From the NCBI GenBank assembly GCA_029007575.1, contig JAQXIB010000255.1:1-18890 (forward strand): a stretch of 18,890 nucleotides of DNA. Reading direction: 5' to 3'. Source of the stretch: Clostridiales bacterium. Its GTDB lineage: Bacteria; Bacillota; Clostridia; Oscillospirales; Ruminococcaceae. The translations under genes and the position numbers were made by a program. Below are positions 7,886 to 15,434 of the stretch, piece after piece (the first letter of the stretch is position 1; the number at the start of each line of letters is the position of its first letter). Below the pieces are notes generated by a model. That model was not told the origin of the DNA and did not search any database. It saw only the letters and a program-made list of their open reading frames with translations.

Positions 7886-8698
7886 TTACGCCCGGCAAGC
7901 GTTACGCTGCGTCATCATGGTGACATATTCCGCGATCTCGGCAATAAATTTTGCATTAGAAGGCTTGGCGCAAAGATTGCTGCTGTCGTTCCCGAACAGC
8001 TTGTTTAATGTTTCAATGTTACCGCAATCCCAAGTGAGCTCAATCGCGGTGCGAATTGCTTTTTCGACGGCACCGGCGGTCGTATTGTATTTTTTTGCGA
8101 TAGACGGATACAATTCTTTGGTCACTGCATTTGCAAGTCCTTGGTCTTCCGCTACTCTCAGAATGGCGTCCTTGACATAATGATAGCCCTTTAGTTTGAC
8201 TGTCATTGGCATGGCGCGTAAAACTTTTGCGGTAAATGCTTCGATTTGTTTGTTTGAAATTTCGTTGTAATAGTCCTGATACAGTTCGGAATCAACCGTA
8301 CAGACATCAGCTCTGTCATTTTCAATATATCCGGTCAGATCATTGACGCGATCCACCAAAGCGGACAAATCAAAAGGCTTCAATATATAATACTCAACGC
8401 CTTGCTTCATGATCTCGCCTTCCATAAATTTATTTTCAAAGGAAGAGGTGACAATGCAAGCCGGTCGGTTAGATCTGCATTTATGATTCAATTGCTTCAT
8501 TACGCCGATTGCGTCCAGACTTTTCATGTATGCATCCATAATTACGACATCCGGCATCTCTTTATCGATTTGTGCCAATAATTGATTGCCGTCTTTTTCA
8601 GTTGTGTTGGCTGTAAACCCTGCTTGCCGCAGGATCTCCATACAAATTTTTCCAAACTCTGCCGAGTTGTCACCTATGATGACATGGGAGTGCATCAT
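7886..8698 (-). CDS. spo0A: Spo0A-type sporulation response regulator
   Basis: The protein has 270 residues, close to the usual Spo0A length. Residues 4-125 form a receiver with phospho-acceptor Asp55 (VVIMDAYM), Thr84 (IVTSS) and Lys107 (YILKPFD). The C-terminal domain (about 155-265) matches the Spo0A effector: YHYVKDAI, then LYPSIAKKYNTTAGAVEKAIR, ELTWDCGN, LFGN and AKPSNAKFIAEIAEYV. Phosphorylated Spo0A binds 0A boxes and commits the cell to sporulation. The acidic pair near the N-terminus, normally two Asp/Glu, reads GDN (residues 9-11), so metal binding may be altered. ATG 8698 and 8695 are adjacent; GGGTGG lies upstream. spoIVB, the usual upstream neighbour, is absent here. It could be the main Spo0A or a paralogue. 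Confidence 0.9.
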   Translation of the reverse strand: MMHSHVIIGDNSAEFGKICMEILRQAGFTANTTEKDGNQLLAQIDKEMPDVVIMDAYMKSLDAIGVMKQLNHKCRSNRPACIVTSSFENKFMEGEIMKQGVEYYILKPFDLSALVDRVNDLTGYIENDRADVCTVDSELYQDYYNEISNKQIEAFTAKVLRAMPMTVKLKGYHYVKDAILRVAEDQGLANAVTKELYPSIAKKYNTTAGAVEKAIRTAIELTWDCGNIETLNKLFGNDSSNLCAKPSNAKFIAEIAEYVTMMTQRNACRA

Positions 8699-8749
8699 AC
8701 CTTTACCACCCTTTCATACAGTTAATAAAACAGTTGAAATATAAATATG

Positions 8750-8774
8750 AAATTAATCGGGCATCGATTAATTT
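8750..8774. promoter_or_regulatory. Perfect 10-bp inverted repeat in the spo0A leader
   Basis: AAATTAATCG (8750-8759) and CGATTAATTT (8765-8774) are perfect inverted repeats with a 5-bp centre, about 52-76 nt upstream of spo0A. It could be an operator or a leader hairpin. No known binding consensus is recognised. Confidence 0.4.
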
Positions 8775-8903
8775 AACATTTATCCATTAAAAACAATATT
8801 GCAGGCAGGAAATTTTATCTGTGTGCGATGCTTGTTTTATAAGCAAATATTTTAATTATTTATGAAGTCATATGTAAGAAAAATAAAAAACGAAAACAAC
8901 AAT

Positions 8904-8933
8904 ATTTTGTGGTAAAATGAAATATTTTGTCAA
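8904..8933 (-). promoter_or_regulatory. Weak candidate promoter for spo0A
   Basis: On the minus strand a perfect TTGACA (8933-8928) is followed after 18 nt by CAAAAT (8909-8904), a poor -10. The leader would be about 200 nt. No sigma-H type promoter was recognised, although spo0A genes often have one. Confidence 0.3.
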
Positions 8934-9497
8934 TATATACCTTATGTTTGTAATTTTATCATAACGAAAATTGATAAGCAAGGCGGAAAAGGTCGAACCG
9001 ACAAATCCTGTCATACGATACAAATATGATTCAATATTATTATGTATGTTGCTTAAGTCTGAGTAAATTTTAAGAGAAAACGAAGATTGGCAAATATTTT
9101 TAAGGAAAGTAAGCAAAAGCGAAAAAGGCAATATAAACAATTTTATCTTGCGTTTATTGATATATCTATGTGCGTATTGCCTTTACAAAATGAGCGAGTT
9201 AAGATCAGGCAAAAGAAAAAGGTTAAAATATATAACTGATGGAGCATTTAAGAAGATTATCGGCAAGAAATCTACAAAGAGTATAGACCGGATGTCGAAA
9301 TGCGGTCTACCGAAAAATCATGATTCGGCGAAATTAAAAAACGATATCTGAAGAGGCAAAAAAACTGTGTGATAAAAAAGTACAGAAAGGCTCGTTTTTG
9401 CTGCTGCCCGAATGACCATGCTGCGGCTTTTCGGCGTATGTGTACACCGCATGTAATAATTTTTATTTTATTAATAGCTTTTTTCGGCAATATGTAG
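8934..9497. other. AT-rich intergenic stretch upstream of spo0A and the cysteine desulfurase gene
   Basis: This stretch has no convincing gene. Open frames on both strands lack ribosome binding sites and resemble no known family. Visible structures are a 7-bp stem TAGACCG/CGGTCTA (9284-9290 and 9303-9309, loop containing TGTCGAA) and the adjacent near-palindrome CCGAA/TTCGG (9310-9328). It could hold an unrecognised small RNA or a decayed gene. Confidence 0.4.
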
Positions 9498-9503
9498 TAT
9501 AAT
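9498..9503 (+). promoter_or_regulatory. Possible -10 element for the cysteine desulfurase operon
   Basis: A perfect TATAAT lies 162 nt upstream of ATG 9665, but no good -35 is present at 16-18 nt. A second weak candidate, TACAAT, lies at 9589-9594. Confidence 0.3.
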
Positions 9504-9619
9504 AAGTCCATTAGTACGTTGCGCTCCGGGAAATAAAATTCTCTACGAGGCATCGGCGTACTCGGTATTCGGTTTATGCAGTTTACAGTACAATAGAGAT
9601 AAATACTGCTGCATATCCG

Positions 9620-9642
9620 TTCCGGTAAAGCGGTTACCGGAA
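9620..9642 (+). promoter_or_regulatory. Strong stem-loop just upstream of the cysteine desulfurase ribosome binding site
   Basis: TTCCGGTAA (9620-9628) and TTACCGGAA (9634-9642) form a perfect 9-bp stem with loop AGCGG. It ends 6 nt before AGAGGG (9649-9654). There is no T-tract, so it is not a terminator for the plus strand. It may be an operator or an mRNA control element. Confidence 0.45.
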
Positions 9643-9664
9643 AAATCTAGAGGGAATGGTTTGA

Positions 9665-10801
9665 ATGGAAGTTTATTTGGATAACAGCGCAACGACTAAG
9701 GTGTGCGCGGCAGCATGTGAAGCGGCGGTTTCGGCGATGAAAACGGTGTACGGCAATCCGTCCTCTCTCCATCGATTGGGTTTTGAGGCAGAAAAACTGG
9801 TCACCCAAAGCCGCAAACAAATTGCCGGCGCATTGTCTTGTTCTCCGGATGAACTTTATTTTACATCGGGTGCAACCGAAAGCAACAACCTTGCGATACG
9901 GGGGCTGACCGCTGCCTATCCGCGCATCGGGCGAAAAATCGTGACCACCACGATCGAGCATCCGTCGGTCAGTGAAACGGTGGAGTCCCTTTGCAGTACG
10001 GGCTATGAAGTGATCAAAATATCCCCTGACAGCGACGGAAATTTTTCTCCGGACGCTTTCGCGGAGGCAGTGGATGAAAACACGGCACTGGTTACTTTTA
10101 TGCTGGTGAACAATGAAGTGGGCGTGCTGTTGCCGGCGGCGGAAATTTGCAAAGCAGTAAAACGGAAAAATCCCAATACGCTGATTCACATTGATGCTGT
10201 ACAGGGATTTTGCAAGGTGCCGTTTCGATCAGACCGCATTTTGGCGGATACGATCAGCATCAGCGGACATAAAATATATGCGCCCAAAGGCGTTGGCGGT
10301 TTGTATCTGAAGAAGGGTGTTCGCCTCAAGCCGGCACAGACCGGCGGCGGACAGGAAAAGGGGCTGCGTTCCGGCACCGAAAGCGTTCCGCTGATTGCGG
10401 CATTCGGCGCGGCGGTCGCAGAAACCTATCCGAATATGGAAAACAATCAAACGCACTACCGTCAATTGCGGGAACATTTGAAAAAGCGTCTCATGAACCA
10501 ACCGGAGATTGTGATGAATTCTCCCGAAAATGCTGTCCCCTATATCTGCAACTTTTCGGTACGGGGGATTCGTTCCGAAATTATGCTGCACTTTTTAGAG
10601 CAGTCGGGCATTTACGTGTCCAGCGGCTCCGCGTGTGCAAAAGGTAAGCCAAGCCCGGTGCTGGCAGCCATGGGGATTCCGAAAGAGCGGGCAGACTCAG
10701 CACTTCGGATCAGTTTTTCTCCCGAAACGACGATATCGGATATCGATCTCCTGCTGGACGGTTTAAATAACGGCATTTCTTCTTTACAAAAAATGCGGTA
10801 A
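9665..10801 (+). CDS. nifS: Cysteine desulfurase, NifS/IscS family (probable ThiI partner)
   Basis: This 378-residue PLP enzyme turns L-cysteine into alanine and passes the sulfur on as a persulfide. The start MEVYLDNSATTK is typical. Further landmarks are GNPSSLH, TSGATESNNLA, TTIEHPSV, HIDAVQ, the PLP lysine in SGHKIYAPKG (Lys203), GGGQEKGLRSGTE and the active-site cysteine in SSGSACAKG (Cys324). AGAGGG at 9649-9654 supports ATG 9665. It leads a cluster with a small secreted protein (14-nt gap) and thiI. In Bacillus subtilis the paralogue NifZ is dedicated to ThiI and 4-thiouridine; the same role is inferred here from gene order. No IscU/SufU gene is nearby, which argues against a dedicated iron-sulfur role. 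Confidence 0.95.
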   Translation: MEVYLDNSATTKVCAAACEAAVSAMKTVYGNPSSLHRLGFEAEKLVTQSRKQIAGALSCSPDELYFTSGATESNNLAIRGLTAAYPRIGRKIVTTTIEHPSVSETVESLCSTGYEVIKISPDSDGNFSPDAFAEAVDENTALVTFMLVNNEVGVLLPAAEICKAVKRKNPNTLIHIDAVQGFCKVPFRSDRILADTISISGHKIYAPKGVGGLYLKKGVRLKPAQTGGGQEKGLRSGTESVPLIAAFGAAVAETYPNMENNQTHYRQLREHLKKRLMNQPEIVMNSPENAVPYICNFSVRGIRSEIMLHFLEQSGIYVSSGSACAKGKPSPVLAAMGIPKERADSALRISFSPETTISDIDLLLDGLNNGISSLQKMR

Positions 10802-10815
10802 AAGGAGCGGCTTTC

Positions 10816-11256
10816 ATGAAAAAGATACTCTTACCCTGCCTGGTATTAGTACTGGGACTGTATTTTACGGCGTCACCGGTAAAACCGTATCGTTATCATG
10901 AAAGTCACGATCAGAGCACCATTACTTTTCAAACCGAAGCATACCGGCATTCGGGATGTGAATGGCATTATTATTTAGATGATACCGATGTTTTATCGGA
11001 AGATTACGGCGGGGGCAGTTTGGAAGAAACCGGATTGTTTGGCTTGGGCGGAGCCTTGAACTGTTATACCTTTTCTTTTTCGGGAAAATCCCCCGGCAAT
11101 GCTACTGTTTATTTATACTGTTGTTCTCAATCGGACAAAACCGATTTAAAAGAAATGTATGCGTATCATTATGTAGTTGACGAGAATTTACAGATTTCTT
11201 TTTTGGCTATGGAAAGCGGTGAAGCTCTTGCTTCCGATATTGCGGACTTTACCTAG
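10816..11256 (+). CDS. Small secreted protein, possibly chagasin-like (I42) protease inhibitor
   Basis: The 146-residue product starts with a signal-peptide-like segment (MKKILLPCLVLVLGLYFTASP, cut perhaps near residue 20), so it should be exported. The rest is predicted mostly beta. A GCEWHYYLDDTDVL stretch, a GLGG turn and YTFSFSGKSPGNATVYLYC resemble the spacing of inhibitor family I42 (TGYxW, then GxGG, then a strand with GxAxxxL). The third I42 loop (RPW/RPF) is not evident, so this is tentative. AAGGAG just upstream supports ATG 10816. It sits between the cysteine desulfurase and thiI genes, an unexpected place for an exported protein. Its stop codon lies inside a 16-bp tandem repeat. 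If not I42, it is an uncharacterised secreted protein. Confidence 0.75.
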   Translation: MKKILLPCLVLVLGLYFTASPVKPYRYHESHDQSTITFQTEAYRHSGCEWHYYLDDTDVLSEDYGGGSLEETGLFGLGGALNCYTFSFSGKSPGNATVYLYCCSQSDKTDLKEMYAYHYVVDENLQISFLAMESGEALASDIADFT

Positions 11257-11288
11257 TCCGGACATTACCTAGTCCGGACATTACTTAG
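11251..11288. repeat. 16-bp tandem direct repeat overlapping a stop codon
   Basis: ACCTAGTCCGGACATT occurs at 11251-11266 and again at 11267-11282, followed by a partial unit ACTTAG (11283-11288). Each unit contains the palindrome TCCGGA and an in-frame or near TAG. The first unit holds the stop of the secreted-protein gene. Confidence 0.85.
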
Positions 11289-11293
11289 AAAAA

Positions 11294-11340
11294 ATCTCCG
11301 CCTTAGCCGGCGGCAGAATGCAGATAAAAAGAACGGAGAT
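11294..11340 (+). promoter_or_regulatory. Hairpin that can occlude the thiI ribosome binding site
   Basis: ATCTCCG (11294-11300) can pair with CGGAGAT (11334-11340), which contains the GGAG Shine-Dalgarno of thiI. An alternative inner hairpin CCGCC/GGCGG (11298-11302 and 11309-11313) competes for part of the left arm. This suggests translational control, but the stems are short and no known RNA class is recognised. Confidence 0.4.
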
Positions 11341-11344
11341 ATCA

Positions 11345-12523
11345 ATGAAAGAAATTTTACTGATTAAAAACGGAGAAATTGCACTCAAGGGACTGAACAG
11401 AAACACCTTTGAGTCGATTTTGATTAAAAATATTCGTTTTCGGCTGAAGGATCTCGGAAAATTCAATATTCGGGTGGCACAGTCAACCGTATACATTGAG
11501 CCGTTGGAGGAAAATATTGACTTTGAAACCGCGGTGGAACGGATTCGGAAAATTTTCGGCATTGCTGTTTTTTCCCGCGCCGCCGTTGCCGAAAAGAATT
11601 ATGAAGACATCAAAAAAACGGCTTTGGAATATTTGCAGGATCTGATGCCGGAGGTAAAAACCTTTAAGGTGGACGCCAAACGTTCCGACAAGCACTTCCC
11701 GATGACCTCTCCTGACATCATGCGGGAGATCGGCGGGGATATTTTGGAGGCGTTCCCGCATCTAAAAGTAGACGTGCATCAGCCCGAAGTAACGGTCACA
11801 GTTGAAATCCGGGATTATGCGGCATATATTCATGCCAAGCGGATTCCGGGCGCAGGAGGCTTGCCGGTCGGCTCGGGCGGAAAAGCCATGCTGCTGATTT
11901 CGGGCGGGATCGACAGCCCGGTCGCGGGCTATATGATGGCAAAGCGGGGACTGGAATTACAAGCGATCCATTTTGTCAGTCCGCCCTATACCAGTGACCG
12001 CGCCCGAGAAAAGGTGGAAAGCCTGTGCGCGAAAATGGGCGAGTATTGCGGAAGAATCCGCTTTTACTGCGTGCCTTTTACCAAGATACAGGAAGCACTG
12101 CGGGATCATTGCCCGGAGGAGCTGTTTACATTGCTGATGCGGCGGCTGATGATGGAGATCGCTCAGCATTTTGCGGACAAGGAGGGTGCGCAGGCGCTTG
12201 TTACCGGCGAAAGCTTGGGACAGGTCGCAAGCCAAACACTCAGCGCGCTTGCCTGCACTGACGCGGTCTGCCGGATGCCGGTACTGCGACCCTTAATCGG
12301 AATGGATAAAAGCGAGATTGTGGAAATATCCAGAAAAATCGATACGTATGAATTGTCCATCCTGCCTTATGAGGATTGCTGTACCGTTTTTACGCCCAAG
12401 CATCCGAAAACCCGACCTTCCGTAGAGGAGGTCGCGGCAGCACAGGCCGGCTTCGACTTTGCTTCGCTCGTCCGAGAGGCAATCGAAGGCACCGAAGTAA
12501 AAATGATACGACCGTCTTATTGA
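11345..12523 (+). CDS. thiI: tRNA 4-thiouridine synthase ThiI
   Basis: This 392-residue protein adenylates U8 of tRNA and inserts sulfur received as a persulfide from the cysteine desulfurase. An N-terminal ferredoxin-like region is followed by a THUMP domain (about 60-165, including KVDAKRSDKHFP and HAKRIPGAGGLPVG). The PP-loop is SGGIDSPVAGYMMAKRG (from Ser186). The conserved LPYEDCCTVFTPKHP near the C-terminus holds the catalytic cysteine region. There is no C-terminal rhodanese domain, as usual in Firmicutes. ATG 11345 has GGAG 6 nt upstream; an in-frame ATG at 11318 lies inside the leader hairpin and is disfavoured. It is last in the operon and 108 nt before the CinA-sortase gene. Confidence 0.97.
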   Translation: MKEILLIKNGEIALKGLNRNTFESILIKNIRFRLKDLGKFNIRVAQSTVYIEPLEENIDFETAVERIRKIFGIAVFSRAAVAEKNYEDIKKTALEYLQDLMPEVKTFKVDAKRSDKHFPMTSPDIMREIGGDILEAFPHLKVDVHQPEVTVTVEIRDYAAYIHAKRIPGAGGLPVGSGGKAMLLISGGIDSPVAGYMMAKRGLELQAIHFVSPPYTSDRAREKVESLCAKMGEYCGRIRFYCVPFTKIQEALRDHCPEELFTLLMRRLMMEIAQHFADKEGAQALVTGESLGQVASQTLSALACTDAVCRMPVLRPLIGMDKSEIVEISRKIDTYELSILPYEDCCTVFTPKHPKTRPSVEEVAAAQAGFDFASLVREAIEGTEVKMIRPSY

Positions 12524-12547
12524 GTCTGAGGTGGTTGGGTCAAAAGG

Positions 12548-12563
12548 CTGATTTCAAAATCAG
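12548..12563. promoter_or_regulatory. Short perfect palindrome upstream of the CinA-sortase gene
   Basis: CTGATTTCAAAATCAG has 7-bp arms around CA, 69 nt before ATG 12632 in a 108-nt gap. It is a possible operator. No clear promoter is visible in the gap, so transcription may continue from thiI. Confidence 0.3.
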
Positions 12564-12631
12564 AAGAAAACGATTTTATTTTACTGATATGGTTTATATA
12601 GTTTCATTTCGGAAAGGATGATACCGTAATT

Positions 12632-15421
12632 ATGAACGCTGAAATTATTGCTGTCGGCACCGAGATTCTGCTCGGGGATATTATGAATACCCATGCGCAG
12701 TTTCTGGCAAAGGAACTGGCGGCATTGGGATTTAACCTGCATTTTCAGTCGGTGGTCGGAGATAACCGCGACAGATTGGTTTCTTCCCTGAAAGAATCGC
12801 TGGGCAGAAGCGACATTGTGATTCTGACCGGCGGCCTCGGTCCCACCAATGATGATTTGACCAAGGAAACTGCCTGTGAGGTGCTGGGCGAGACGATGGA
12901 GCTGAATCAGGAGGCTCTTGACCGCATCCGCCGGTATTTTGCAAGACGCGGACAGGAAATGCCGGAAAACAATGTCAAGCAGGCGATGCTTCCTCCGGGG
13001 TGTACCGTGTTTTTTAACGAGTACGGCACTGCGCCGGGAGCGGCAATTGAAAAGAACGGGAAATGTGTGATCCTGCTTCCCGGACCTCCCAGAGAGCTGA
13101 TTCCGATGTTTCACGAGCAGGTGCGCCCGTATCTCCAAAAGTTTTCGGACAGCAATATCCTCTCGCATACTCTGACGGCGTTCGGTATCGGAGAATCCGC
13201 CATTGCCGAAAAGCTCGGCAGAATTTTGGAGAATCCCAATCCGACCGTAGCGCTCTATGCCAAGGACGGAGAGGTCCAGATTCGAGTGACCGCCAAGGCG
13301 GCAACGGCAGAGCTTGCCGACGGCATCATCATGCCGATGATACAGGAAATTACCCGTCGGTTGGGCGACTATATTTACGGCGTTGATGTGCCGAATATTC
13401 ACAGCGTGGTCATCGGCATGTTGCGTGAGCAGAGAATGATGATCGCAACGGCGGAAAGCTGCACCGGCGGCATGCTATCGCAGAAGCTGACCGAGATTTC
13501 CGGCGCATCCGAAGTCTTTGAGTTCGGCGTTGCGTCCTATTCCAATCGGATCAAAGAAAAGATTTTGGGAATCCCGAAGGAAATTATCGATCGCTGCGGC
13601 GCTGTCAGCAGTGAGGTTGCCATGCTGATGGCAATCGGCGCGCAACGAGAGGGAAATGCGGACATCGGCGTAGGAATCACCGGTATCGCCGGCCCCGGCG
13701 GAGGCACGGCCGAGAATCCGGTAGGGCGTGTTTATGTCGGTGTGACCTATAAGAATAAATATTGGGTGGAAAAGCTGACCATCGGTCACGGCGCCTCGGA
13801 CGAGCGGGATTACATTCGGAAAATCGCCACTATGCACGCATTAAATATGGTGCGGTTGATTTTGGAAGGCTCGCCGCGGGCGGTGGAAGCACTTGCGGAA
13901 ATTCCGGAAATTCCGGCGGTGGCGCCTCTTACCCGAAACGGCTCTGCTTTTGCGGAGGAGGTCAATCCCGAATCGGCGGGCGAAACGGCATTTCTTTCTG
14001 CCGAGGGCGAAGCGGCCGCAGAGCTATCCCCCGACGGTACCGCGGCGATCAAACGGCCATGGTATCAGCGGCTTGCGATGTATATTTTCCCTTGGAAAGG
14101 CGATTCGGTACAGGAAATTATTCGAAAGATCATTTTCTTGATCGCTCTGATCACGTTGATCGGTTCTTCCATTTATATTATTGATTACTTAAAAGCACAG
14201 GTCCAAATCGACAGTGTGTTTAAAGAAACCTTAAGCCTTTATGACAGGGAGCCAACCGCGGAGGAGCTTGCCAACCTGCCTGACGGGTACTTGAAAAAAT
14301 TCGCGGCGCTTTATAATCAGAATCAGGAAATCAAAGGCTGGATTTCCATTCCCAACAGCAGAGTTAACTTCCCGGTGATGCAGACCGATAACAATGATTA
14401 TTATTTAAATCACAGTTTTAACCGCTCCTCCAACCGTTACGGCGCGCCGTTTGTAGATTGGCGCTGTACCGTCGGTCCAAACGGGCAGCTAAGCACCAAT
14501 ACGATTATTTACGGACATAACGGTTCGGGTGGAAAAGTGTTCTGCGATGTGAAAAACTACGCAAACATCAACTTCTACCGGGGCAGTCCCACGATCACCT
14601 TTGACACGGTCTATGAGGAATCACAGTGGAAGGTGTTCGGCGTCATTTTGACCAATGGCTCCCCTGACGGCGGATATTTCTTCCAATATCATAATTTCAT
14701 CAACGCAGAAAGTGACGAACATTTTGAGTGGTTTATCCGACAAATTAACCGGCGCACTTTAATCAATACCACCGTTGATGTTCTGCCGACAGATCAGTTG
14801 TTGACGCTATCTACCTGTTCTAAGAAGGCGGATTTGGAAGATGGACGTTTGGTCGTGTTTGCCAGAAAAGTCCGTCCGGGCGAGTCAGCGTCGGTGGACG
14901 TACGCAACGCAACGGTCAATCAAAACCCGTTGTATCCGCTTTCCTGGTACAAACAGCACAATCAAACCGTACCGGAATTCCCGGATGATCCGGATCCGAT
15001 CGGCGGAGATAACACCATTACGCCGGCACCGGGCGACAACATCACTTCGACTTATTCCAGACCGGATACGACTACCAGCAGCAGACGTCCGGACGATCCG
15101 ATCTATCCATCCTCCAGCAGAGTTTCAAGCAGCGGCACTTCTTCTACCGGAAGCACTGCTTCAGGCAGCACTTCGAGTAATACTTCAAGCAGTGGTACTT
15201 CTTCAAGCGGCACTTCCAGCGGAGTCACTTCTTCGGACGGTACGTCAAGCGATGTTACTTCTTCGGAAGGTACCTCAAGCGATGTGACCTCCTCAGATGA
15301 AACGTCGAGCGAAGACACTTCTTCTACTGCGTCGGAGACCGAGCCGTCTCAGCCCGAGACTTCTTCGGAAGAAAGCACACCGTCGGAAAATCCGACTCCG
15401 GAGCCGGAACAGGCAGAATAG
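12632..15421 (+). CDS. cinA: CinA fused to a membrane-anchored class B-type sortase with Ser/Thr-rich tail
   Basis: This is a single 929-residue frame. Residues 1-about 170 are the CinA N-terminal MoCF-like domain (MNAEIIAVGTEILLGDI, GGLGPTNDDLT, LPGPPREL), linked to ADP-ribose hydrolysis. Residues about 255-412 are the CinA C-terminal NMN deamidase domain (ATAESCTGG from 272, GVASYSN, GITGIAGPGGG, GRVYVGV). An Ala/Glu-rich linker (about 417-480) leads to PWYQRLAMYIFPWKGDS, a membrane segment (about 500-520) and a sortase domain (about 525-750). The sortase triad is His629 (IIYGHNG), Cys729 (LSTCSKK) and Arg739 (GRLVVFARK). Residues about 790-929 are Ser/Thr/Glu-rich. CinA is normally about 410 residues and ends where the linker starts. 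Topology should put CinA inside and the sortase outside. AAGGA lies 13 nt before the ATG. No LPxTG- or NPxTN-type substrate is encoded here. Confidence 0.9.
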   Translation: MNAEIIAVGTEILLGDIMNTHAQFLAKELAALGFNLHFQSVVGDNRDRLVSSLKESLGRSDIVILTGGLGPTNDDLTKETACEVLGETMELNQEALDRIRRYFARRGQEMPENNVKQAMLPPGCTVFFNEYGTAPGAAIEKNGKCVILLPGPPRELIPMFHEQVRPYLQKFSDSNILSHTLTAFGIGESAIAEKLGRILENPNPTVALYAKDGEVQIRVTAKAATAELADGIIMPMIQEITRRLGDYIYGVDVPNIHSVVIGMLREQRMMIATAESCTGGMLSQKLTEISGASEVFEFGVASYSNRIKEKILGIPKEIIDRCGAVSSEVAMLMAIGAQREGNADIGVGITGIAGPGGGTAENPVGRVYVGVTYKNKYWVEKLTIGHGASDERDYIRKIATMHALNMVRLILEGSPRAVEALAEIPEIPAVAPLTRNGSAFAEEVNPESAGETAFLSAEGEAAAELSPDGTAAIKRPWYQRLAMYIFPWKGDSVQEIIRKIIFLIALITLIGSSIYIIDYLKAQVQIDSVFKETLSLYDREPTAEELANLPDGYLKKFAALYNQNQEIKGWISIPNSRVNFPVMQTDNNDYYLNHSFNRSSNRYGAPFVDWRCTVGPNGQLSTNTIIYGHNGSGGKVFCDVKNYANINFYRGSPTITFDTVYEESQWKVFGVILTNGSPDGGYFFQYHNFINAESDEHFEWFIRQINRRTLINTTVDVLPTDQLLTLSTCSKKADLEDGRLVVFARKVRPGESASVDVRNATVNQNPLYPLSWYKQHNQTVPEFPDDPDPIGGDNTITPAPGDNITSTYSRPDTTTSSRRPDDPIYPSSSRVSSSGTSSTGSTASGSTSSNTSSSGTSSSGTSSGVTSSDGTSSDVTSSEGTSSDVTSSDETSSEDTSSTASETEPSQPETSSEESTPSENPTPEPEQAE
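15182..15316 (+). repeat. 15-nt periodic coding repeat (TSSxx pentapeptides) in the fusion protein tail
   Basis: Nine consecutive five-residue units of the form TSS plus two variable residues (SG, SG, GV, DG, DV, EG, DV, DE, ED) span residues 851-895. The DNA units are degenerate at third positions, so the repeat is old or maintained at protein level. It probably forms an extended stalk or wall-spanning tail. Confidence 0.85.
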
Positions 15422-15434
15422 CACCTAACAGTAA

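Noticed and set aside
8991..9008. 0A box (GTCGAACCGACAAA region) as Spo0A autoregulation site
   Set aside because: It departs from the TGTCGAA core and is about 300 nt from spo0A; too weak to annotate.
8868..9140. Minus-strand open frame of 90 codons, hydrophobic and Phe/Ile/Asn-rich
   Set aside because: It lies in AT-rich DNA, has no ribosome binding site and resembles no family; its composition matches translated AT-rich noncoding sequence.
9148..9351. Plus-strand open frame of 67 codons with a basic segment after an internal ATG at 9190
   Set aside because: There is no Shine-Dalgarno before either start, and two dyads lie within it. A decayed gene cannot be excluded.
13950..13962. AGGAGG-like sequence in the linker as an internal ribosome binding site for a free sortase
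   Set aside because: No ATG, GTG or TTG in the sortase frame follows at a usable distance.
13893..14141. Possible frameshift or separate gene at the CinA-sortase junction
   Set aside because: The main frame continues without interruption, with a membrane-anchor sequence typical of sortases. The other frames here are Arg/Ser-rich shadows without ribosome binding sites.
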